11,634 nt of DNA, from positions 1 through 11,634 of the forward strand of contig JAUPVO010000040.1 in NCBI GenBank assembly GCA_030916975.1, read 5' to 3'. Shown here in pieces: positions 7,166-11,634 of the stretch (within the stretch, counting starts at the first letter, position 1; every line of letters begins with the position of its first letter). The position numbers and the translations under genes are program-made. The DNA is from Patescibacteria group bacterium. GTDB taxonomy: Bacteria; Patescibacteriota; Minisyncoccia; Phycocordibacterales; UBA5272. The notes beneath the pieces were generated by a model that saw nothing but the letters and a program-made list of their open reading frames with translations, did no database searches and was not told where the DNA came from.

Positions 7166-7237
7166 GTGTCTCAAAAATAGGTGTCTCGGTCTTATATTAA
7201 ATATAGAGTTTTAAGCAAAATGAGACAAATGAGACAC
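7166..7237 (-). promoter_or_regulatory. Promoter bracketed by GTGTCTCA repeats, driving the membrane protein gene
   Basis: On the minus strand TTGCTT (7218-7213), a 16-base spacer and TATAAG (7196-7191) form a plausible sigma-70-type promoter with start near 7184. The core GTCTC/GAGAC occurs five times between 7115 and 7235. GTGTCTCA upstream of the -35 and its reverse complement TGAGACAC (7173-7166) downstream of the start form an 8-bp perfect inverted pair. Another GAGACAC lies over the start site at 7187-7181. This looks like an operator arrangement; no binding protein can be named. Confidence 0.4.
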
Positions 7238-7251
7238 TGGAGATGATTGGC

Positions 7252-7851
7252 TCATTGAACACGTCTTACTGTCCAATTTGTAAAATCATAGTTAACAAAA
7301 ACTTCCCAAGCAGGAGAGTTTACATTATGCAGCTGGGCTACAAAATAAGTGTATCCTTCATCTGTAACCGAACTTATACCTATACAATAAATTGCATCAA
7401 AATTATGAGTTCCATGAACTGCACGGCCAACTCTATTTGGATACCAAAGCTCTGCGTTTTCTATAAATACAATGAGTCTTTTCCCGTAGGCATATTCTGG
7501 CCCTCTGGATATTTTATGTTGTATTGCATGAAGAACTCTTGCTTCTCCTTTTAAATTAGAGTGAGGTCCTAGAGTATCTAAAGCCGAAACATGTTCTGTG
7601 ATGAACCATTGATCTGTGTCTCGATCATAAATAATCCCATCGGTTGCTTCATCTTCGGCAAAGGTTATATCACGACCAAAAAAGTCTCTTAGAACAACAC
7701 AGAGTAACCAGTTAGCCCAAGCTTCTCTGGGTAATAGTGAGAAATTTGGGATTTGTCTTCCATTGCGTAAAAACCTAGGGTCTTTAACCATTGGTTCAAA
7801 ATCTTTTAGAACTATTCGTAAGTCTTTTATCTGTTGTCGTTCTCTTGGCAT
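7252..7851 (-). CDS. Unknown protein, possible PD-(D/E)XK-like nuclease
   Basis: This soluble 199-aa protein has no recognised family. The middle carries a helix with an acidic residue (LLPREAWANWLL, Glu43), then a TDGIIYD strand (Asp71), then WFITEHVSA (Glu86). After these comes KRLIVFIENAELWYPNRVG (124-142). The order E...D-x(n)-E-x-hydrophobic between strands resembles degenerate PD-(D/E)XK nucleases, but the expected Lys is missing, so this is only a structural guess. The gene is transcribed divergently from the methyltransferase gene, with about 285 bp between them, which makes a functional link thinkable. TATAAT at 7870-7865 lies 13 bp before the ATG, suggesting leaderless expression. 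The protein ends at TGA. Confidence 0.6.
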   Translation of the reverse strand: MPRERQQIKDLRIVLKDFEPMVKDPRFLRNGRQIPNFSLLPREAWANWLLCVVLRDFFGRDITFAEDEATDGIIYDRDTDQWFITEHVSALDTLGPHSNLKGEARVLHAIQHKISRGPEYAYGKRLIVFIENAELWYPNRVGRAVHGTHNFDAIYCIGISSVTDEGYTYFVAQLHNVNSPAWEVFVNYDFTNWTVRRVQ

Positions 7852-7873
7852 ATTATTAATTTATATTATAACC
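7852..7873 (-). promoter_or_regulatory. Probable leaderless -10 of the 199-aa gene, part of a direct repeat
   Basis: On the minus strand GGTTATAATAT (7873-7863) places TATAAT 13 bp before the ATG. The same 11 bases recur at 7950-7940, with further similarity on both sides. An AGGAGG-like string just before the first copy is about 20 bases from the ATG, too far to serve as its ribosome binding site. Confidence 0.4.
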
Positions 7874-7941
7874 CTCCTGTGGAAAACTTTCTCTTTATTT
7901 TTTATACCTAGAATCTGCATAATTGAGAGAAATAAATTCAT
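7861..7941 (-). CDS. Possible 26-aa small ORF upstream of the 199-aa gene
   Basis: The minus strand encodes MNLFLSIMQILGIKNKEKVF and a short basic end before TAA. A GGGTGG string lies 7 bases before its ATG. The first half is hydrophobic and the second basic. It fills the gap between the two TATAAT copies. No homology is recognisable, and AT-rich intergenic DNA can yield such ORFs by chance. Confidence 0.15.
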   Translation of the reverse strand: MNLFLSIMQILGIKNKEKVFHRRVII

Positions 7942-7956
7942 ATTATAACCACCCTT

Positions 7957-7993
7957 ATGTTTACCATATTTTTATGATGCTATAATAAATGAG
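7957..7993 (+). promoter_or_regulatory. Extended -10 promoter of the methyltransferase leader RNA
   Basis: TGCTATAAT, with TATAAT at 7981-7986, is a perfect extended -10. TGTTTA 17 bases upstream is a weak -35. Transcription should start near 7993, about 145 nt before the methyltransferase start codon. Confidence 0.6.
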
Positions 7994-8108
7994 CAATATA
8001 GACATATCGACACATTCGTCACACCAGTCTCATCGCAAATACATTATTAACTTCGTTTATGCCTCATAACGAAGAATGTCTTTACGAAGGTACTGGTGTT
8101 TTTCTTTT
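7993..8108 (+). ncRNA. Structured leader or small RNA ending in a terminator, upstream of the methyltransferase
   Basis: An outer 8-bp stem ACACCAGT (8021-8028) with ACTGGTGT (8092-8099) runs straight into TTTTTCTTTT, as at a Rho-independent terminator. Inside it CTTCGTTTATG (8051-8061) pairs with CATAACGAAG (8065-8074): 10 bp, one bulged T, 3-base loop. ACGAAG occurs twice (8069-8074 and 8084-8089), and both copies can pair with CTTCGT, so two exclusive folds are possible. AGACAT near 8000 is also complementary to ATGTCT at 8076-8081. This fits either an attenuator controlling the downstream gene or an independent RNA of about 110 nt. No known riboswitch class is recognised. Confidence 0.5.
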
Positions 8109-8136
8109 GAGGCATACACATTAATCAACTAATGGT

Positions 8137-9489
8137 ATGCAAACAAATAAACTGCATGTTGTCGATGTTCCTATTTCGGAACTTAAACTCACTGAGTACA
8201 ACCCTCGTAAATGGAGCGATACTCAGAAAAAAGAATTACAAGAAAGTCTACAAAGATTCGGTGTGGTCGACCCAATTATTGTTAACGGTGCTGAGAACCG
8301 CAAGAATATTATTATCGGAGGTCACTTTAGATTTACTGTTCTTAAAGAACTTGGTTACGCTGAAGTTCCTGTTATCTATCTTCAAATTCCAGACACAGAA
8401 AAGGAAAAAGAACTCTGTATTAGATTGAATAAGAATCAAGGAGAATTTGATTTGGAACTACTCGCTCAATTCGATGAATCATTCTTGCAAGATATCGGAT
8501 TTGATTCCGAAGAATTAGACACTGTGTTTGATGACAGTGAAATTAAAGAAGAACAGTTTAATCTTAAGAAAGAGCTTGAGAAGTTAAACATCCATAACAT
8601 CACAATACAAAAAGGAGATATATATGATTTAGACGGTTCACGCCTTATGTGCGGAGACTCTACAGTTGATGGTCATTGGGAAAAGCTCTGTGATGGTGAG
8701 AAAGCAGATATGTGCTTTACTGATCCACCTTACATTCTTGATTACCTACATGGGAAGACCCGTCACGGAGAAGCAACAACTGGCTTTGGTTCTAAGAAGA
8801 ATCGTAGGTATTTAGAAACAGAAAGTTTGCCTGAGAACTTCACTGATTTGTGGATGGAACAAATTGCTAAAGTACAGAAAGAAAACTTCTCAATGATTGT
8901 CTACGAAAATCCGAAGAATCTCAAAACTATTTGGACTGCTCTTGAGAAGTATTGGAAGTATAGAAATACAATCATCTGGCATTTACCAAACAGAATGCAA
9001 GGTTTTGCTGCGAAGTATAAGTTCTTTAATAAGCATGACTTTGCAATTGTTGGAACTCAAGGAGATGTAGAAATTAATGACGAGCCAGAAGATGACGCAC
9101 TGTTTCAAAATGAATATGAGACAGCTCTTTTTGCTACATCAGGTAGACCGCAATGGGAATCATACGAGAAAGGTAAAAAGTATTGTCCTACTGATTTTAT
9201 CGAATACAAAGCAAGTGATGAAAAGTCGTCCGGTCAGGGTATTATTTTTGGTACCAAACCGATAGAAATACTCATTCCGTATATCAAAGTACTCACTAAA
9301 CGTAATGACCTCATTCTAGAGCCATTTGGTGGCTCTGGTTCTACCCTTATCGCCTCAGTAAAGATGGGTCGAAGGTGTTACATCATGGAGAAGTCTCCCG
9401 TGTATGCCGAAGTGATACTCAATCGCTGGGAAAAGTTAACTGGAAAGAAAAGAGTAAAGATTAATCAAACAGATGAGCAAACTGCATGA
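8137..9489 (+). CDS. ParB-domain/DNA adenine methyltransferase fusion
   Basis: This 450-aa protein has two domains. Residues 1-110 form a ParB/Srx-like N-terminal domain, with the typical ISELKLTEYNPRKW start, FGVVDPIIVN and the GGHFR box (61-65). Residues about 160-440 form a beta-class amino-methyltransferase: motif IV DPPY at 196-199 precedes the FGTKP element (371-375) and the SAM-binding EPFGGSGST (395-403). DPPY points to N6-adenine methylation, with SAM as donor. The target site cannot be read from the sequence. Such ParB-methylase fusions are common in phages and integrated elements. The length is typical and all motifs are present. No Shine-Dalgarno sequence is seen; another ATG at 8132 is in a different frame. 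The stop overlaps the next gene by 17 bp, indicating translational coupling. Confidence 0.9.
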   Translation: MQTNKLHVVDVPISELKLTEYNPRKWSDTQKKELQESLQRFGVVDPIIVNGAENRKNIIIGGHFRFTVLKELGYAEVPVIYLQIPDTEKEKELCIRLNKNQGEFDLELLAQFDESFLQDIGFDSEELDTVFDDSEIKEEQFNLKKELEKLNIHNITIQKGDIYDLDGSRLMCGDSTVDGHWEKLCDGEKADMCFTDPPYILDYLHGKTRHGEATTGFGSKKNRRYLETESLPENFTDLWMEQIAKVQKENFSMIVYENPKNLKTIWTALEKYWKYRNTIIWHLPNRMQGFAAKYKFFNKHDFAIVGTQGDVEINDEPEDDALFQNEYETALFATSGRPQWESYEKGKKYCPTDFIEYKASDEKSSGQGIIFGTKPIEILIPYIKVLTKRNDLILEPFGGSGSTLIASVKMGRRCYIMEKSPVYAEVILNRWEKLTGKKRVKINQTDEQTA

Positions 9490-10189
9490 AAAATCTAAAT
9501 TCATTGAATACTTGCGAGAGACACCTCTCGTTAATTTGGCGTGCAAGAAAGTTGGGATCTCCAGGGCCACCTATTACAGATGGTTTAAAGATGATAGAGA
9601 ATTTCGTGAAGATATTCAAAAAGTTATACGACAAGGTAGAGCAAACATAAATGACTTAGCAGAAGCAACACTTATCAAGATGATCAAGGGAGAAAACTTT
9701 CATGCGATACGTTTTTGGTTACAGCACAATAATCGTAGATATGTTCCTGTTCGAACTACATACATAGAGCCACCAGATCATAGTCATACAAAATTAAAAC
9801 CTGGAGAAACTTGTACATATTGCGGGACAACAACTCCGAGTCTTGTAGGTAGCAGTAGTGGCTATTATGAAAGAGAGATTGCAGAAAATAAAATTAAGTT
9901 TGAAAAGGAAGCAAAGAAAAGAAAAAAGTTATCAGCAAGAGAAAGGTCAAAAATGATACAGAAATATAAAAACAAGGTTGCTGGGATAAAGTTCTATCAA
10001 GAATTAGCTGTAGCTTTTCCGAATGATGAGAGTATCAAATTAGAACTTGAAGCTATAAAAAATGGAACAAGAGAATTTCACGGTGTTCAAGGTAAAGCTA
10101 TTTCTACTAAAGCAGATAAGGAGCGTGCGAAGAAAGGAATTCTCAACCAAGAAAAAGATGGTGATGGTGTTGAGGATATTATTGATTAG
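9473..10189 (+). CDS. Phage-type helix-turn-helix protein, small-terminase-like, with CxxC
   Basis: The N-terminus of this 238-aa protein (residues 8-60) is a helix-turn-helix of the type in phage small terminase subunits and related DNA-binding proteins: FIEYLRETPLVNLACKKVGIS, then RATYYRWFKDDREFRED. The segment EATLIKMIKGENFHAIRFWL (64-83) resembles the second part of such proteins. A HSH...CTYC arrangement (His103, His105, Cys114, Cys117) could bind zinc. The C-terminal half is Lys-rich and helical. Overlap with the methyltransferase gene implies one operon and possibly a joint role in recognising DNA. No large terminase, portal or capsid gene is visible, so a packaging role is unproven; a transcription regulator is equally possible. 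The 3' end overlaps the convergent gene by 11 bp. Confidence 0.7.
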   Translation: MSKLHEKSKFIEYLRETPLVNLACKKVGISRATYYRWFKDDREFREDIQKVIRQGRANINDLAEATLIKMIKGENFHAIRFWLQHNNRRYVPVRTTYIEPPDHSHTKLKPGETCTYCGTTTPSLVGSSSGYYEREIAENKIKFEKEAKKRKKLSARERSKMIQKYKNKVAGIKFYQELAVAFPNDESIKLELEAIKNGTREFHGVQGKAISTKADKERAKKGILNQEKDGDGVEDIID

Positions 10190-10577
10190 ATTTATTTACC
10201 CCGAAAATAATATATAAAATTATTTTATAATATAAAACAAAAAGTATTAAAAATAACAAATAGCCATAAACTGAGTCTGCGATTGTTTCTCTATACTTTA
10301 CAAATGGTAGATTTTCTTCCTGACTAATTTTACTAGAGGTATTTTCTTTTGGAACCAAATCTTCAAACATATTAACTCTAGTATTTTGGTTGTTAGACAC
10401 AACTGAATATTCGTTTTGGTGTAAATCTTTTATGTTAATAGGTCTCTTGTAATCTTTGTATAAATTATTTGATACCAGTATAGTGAAAGTAATCAAAGAC
10501 AATACATAAACTGAAGATAATAATCTATGCCACCACTTACTTTTAAGATTAAGATCGTTACGAAAGAAGTTTTTCAT
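10179..10577 (-). CDS. Unknown protein with two transmembrane helices
   Basis: In this 132-aa protein, residues about 20-38 (LSSVYVLSLITFTILVSNN) and 104-126 (YGYLLFLILFVLYYKIILY) are transmembrane. They enclose a hydrophilic loop of about 65 residues that would be extracytoplasmic if the basic N-terminus is inside. The N-terminal KSKWWHRLL is a striking basic/aromatic entry to the membrane. No family is recognised. Its ATG lies 1 bp after the stop of the protease gene on the same strand, so the two are almost certainly co-transcribed and may act together at the cell surface. The end overlaps the helix-turn-helix gene tail to tail by 11 bp. Confidence 0.65.
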   Translation of the reverse strand: MKNFFRNDLNLKSKWWHRLLSSVYVLSLITFTILVSNNLYKDYKRPINIKDLHQNEYSVVSNNQNTRVNMFEDLVPKENTSSKISQEENLPFVKYRETIADSVYGYLLFLILFVLYYKIILYIIFGVNKSNQ

Positions 10578-10578
10578 A

Positions 10579-11274
10579 TTATTTAAATTTATTAACGTTT
10601 AAAATAAGTGACTTCGATAAGTCATCTTTCTTAGCAAAAGTAGGTATTCCTATGTAGCAGTTATCTCTCAGAGAGATAGCAACACCTCCCGAGTAACCAC
10701 TTACTATATTTATTGCTGAGACAATATAATCATCTTCACTGCCAACTATTTTTCCTTTTATTGATGATGCTTTTGTTTTGTCGCTTCCAATTGGGAAACC
10801 GATAAAAGCAATATCTAAATCCTTAACTAGTTGTTCTTCTTTACAGTCGGAAGAAACAGCTTTTGATTTACGCATTAACTCTCTCAGGTCTTTGCTCGGA
10901 CTCTTGATATTCAAAGTTGCTCTATCTTGATATTTACCAGAGAACCTATCCTTTTTTAACACCTTAAATGTTTCGCTTGTTTTCGGTATATACACGTTAC
11001 AGTAATCACTTAGTTTGTTTCCTTTTGTGTATAGGACATGTAAGTTTGTAAGTACTGAAATACCTTTTGATGTGTAAATGAGAAAACCAGAACCATCTGA
11101 ATAGCTCTTCTTAAGACCATTTTCATCTGAACTTATGCAAGTGACTCTTACCGTGTAATCTTTCCAAACCGAAATTATCTCCTCATTGGTTATGGTCTTG
11201 TTTTGAGCAAAACCAACAAGTGGAACTAAGGAGAGAAAAAGTATAGTTAATGAGATACCTATTTTTGTTTTCAT
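10579..11274 (-). CDS. Exported trypsin-like serine protease
   Basis: This 231-aa protein has a signal peptide (residues 1-24: basic MKTK, hydrophobic ISLTILFLSLVPLVG, cleavage near FAQ). The mature part has a chymotrypsin-like fold. Visible are DGSGFLI (60-66), the histidine box LTNLHV with His79, DRATLNI with Asp117, an LDIAFIGFPIG strand (153-163) and the serine box GYSGGV with Ser195. The triad looks complete, so an active peptidase acting outside the membrane is likely. No PDZ domain follows, unlike HtrA/DegP, and the protein is short. Cysteines (46, 92, 144, 206) could form disulfides. It heads a two-gene unit with the two-helix membrane protein. No Shine-Dalgarno sequence is evident. 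A structured RNA element ends about 23 bp upstream. Confidence 0.8.
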   Translation of the reverse strand: MKTKIGISLTILFLSLVPLVGFAQNKTITNEEIISVWKDYTVRVTCISSDENGLKKSYSDGSGFLIYTSKGISVLTNLHVLYTKGNKLSDYCNVYIPKTSETFKVLKKDRFSGKYQDRATLNIKSPSKDLRELMRKSKAVSSDCKEEQLVKDLDIAFIGFPIGSDKTKASSIKGKIVGSEDDYIVSAINIVSGYSGGVAISLRDNCYIGIPTFAKKDDLSKSLILNVNKFK

Positions 11275-11296
11275 AGCTTTTATTTGGAGTGCTTAT

Positions 11297-11326
11297 AAAA
11301 ACAAAATAGGCACCCCATAGAGGTGC
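11297..11326 (-). terminator. Terminator at the 3' end of the candidate RNA
   Basis: On the minus strand GCACCTC (11326-11320) pairs with GGGGTGC (11316-11310), 7 bp with one U-G pair and a TAT loop, followed by CTATTTTGTTTTTAT. It overlaps the outer stem of the candidate RNA by only two bases, so it could end that RNA or act as an attenuator before the protease gene. Confidence 0.6.
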
Positions 11327-11451
11327 TCACATATCAATAGCTTTCGCTACCAATTATGTTTCCTCATAGGATGCCTATACTGGACACAATTGGTAGCGAA
11401 AATGGGACATTTTGACATGTCTGATTTCGAAAAACTTATTGATATGTGAGC
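11297..11451 (-). ncRNA. Candidate structured non-coding RNA with nested stems
   Basis: An outer perfect 15-bp inverted repeat pairs 11325-11339 (GCTCACATATCAATA) with 11437-11451. Nested inside is a perfect 14-bp repeat pairing 11342-11355 (TTTCGCTACCAATT) with 11388-11401, capped by ATAGG/CCTAT (11366-11370 with 11374-11378). A further small hairpin GACAT/ATGTC (11406-11410 with 11417-11421) sits in the asymmetric bulge. On the minus strand an extended -10 puts the start exactly on the first base of the outer stem, and a terminator directly follows the other end. The closed long rod with a large one-sided bulge recalls 6S RNA in outline, but no conserved 6S sequence was recognised. The alternative is a structured leader for the protease pair. 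Confidence 0.55.
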
Positions 11452-11486
11452 ATACATATAATAGCATAAAAACCCCTTCATTTTAA
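11452..11486 (-). promoter_or_regulatory. Extended -10 promoter of the candidate RNA
   Basis: On the minus strand TGCTATTAT places TATTAT at 11463-11458, with TTAAAA (11486-11481) 17 bases upstream as a weak -35. Six bases separate the -10 from 11451, the first base of the outer stem. The -35 lies inside the neighbouring terminator hairpin. Confidence 0.5.
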
Positions 11487-11499
11487 GGGGTTTTTATGC
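11464..11499. terminator. Strong bidirectional terminator hairpin
   Basis: A perfect 15-bp inverted repeat (11464-11478 with 11485-11499) has a 6-base loop, a GGGG/CCCC core and T5 on either strand (AAGGGGTTTTTATGC). It can stop transcription from both sides and isolates the candidate RNA and protease unit from whatever lies to the right. Confidence 0.8.
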
Positions 11500-11634
11500 A
11501 GGTTACCAACAGCTACTTTTAAGAAGGAAGACTGAGTAACTTCTAAGTCACTATTTTCTTAGTCATGTGTTGATGTTAGCTTAGGTTCAACATTTTGTGT
11601 AGTCGTAAACTATTTTAAGTTGTATTTATTCCTA
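11500..11634. other. Non-coding right end of the window
   Basis: All six frames are interrupted by stops, so no partial gene enters from the right. The only structure seen is TGTTGA (11568-11573) with TCAACA (11587-11592), a 6-bp stem with a 13-base loop. No tRNA or other known RNA was recognised. Confidence 0.5.

Noticed and set aside
8137..10189. A prophage, based on the ParB-methylase and small-terminase-like genes
   Set aside because: No large terminase, portal, capsid, tail or integrase gene is visible; only two phage-like genes are present.
11325..11451. The nested repeat as a MITE or transposon end
   Set aside because: No target-site duplication flanks the outer repeat, there is no transposase nearby, and the promoter and terminator alignment fits an RNA gene better.
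1..11634. CRISPR array or complete tRNA/rRNA gene
   Set aside because: No regularly spaced direct repeats and no cloverleaf or rRNA core sequences were seen on either strand.

Overview
The window is mostly AT-rich bacterial DNA with compact genes, short intergenic gaps, few Shine-Dalgarno sequences and several probable leaderless starts. Together with small divergent versions of housekeeping proteins, this suggests a Patescibacteria/CPR (Parcubacteria-like) chromosome. The taxonomic call is inference; no rRNA or ribosomal protein is present. The standard genetic code fits, because long ORFs run without internal TGA.

Layout. 1-563 is the 3' end of an RNase J gene, closed by a strong terminator, followed by an MFS transporter (655-1827). 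Convergent to it lie three minus-strand genes that look like acquired accessory metabolism or repair: an AlkC-like alkylation-repair glycosylase with a C-terminal Ig-like domain, a PhnB-like VOC protein and a zinc-independent quinone-oxidoreductase-type MDR. Just upstream of the MDR is a short decayed piece of an alpha/beta hydrolase. Next is a clearly GC-richer island (about 4815-6150) with two minus-strand genes: an unknown 215-aa protein with a canonical ribosome binding site and its own terminator, and a nucleoside 2-deoxyribosyltransferase-like gene broken by one frameshift.

The right half is AT-rich again. It holds an unknown two-helix membrane protein behind a promoter bracketed by GTGTCTCA repeats, and an unknown 199-aa protein with possible nuclease-like residues. 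Divergent from the latter is a two-gene plus-strand unit: a ParB-domain/DNA adenine methyltransferase fusion overlapped by a phage-type helix-turn-helix protein. This unit is preceded by a structured leader with promoter and terminator. Convergent with it is a minus-strand pair, an exported trypsin-like protease followed 1 bp later by a two-helix membrane protein.

The most notable unexplained element lies upstream of the protease. It is a nested inverted-repeat unit (11325-11451) with an extended -10 promoter placed exactly so that minus-strand transcription would begin at the first base of the outer stem, and with a terminator directly after the stem. I read it as an unannotated structured non-coding RNA of about 150 nt, possibly 6S-like, or else a structured leader for the protease pair.
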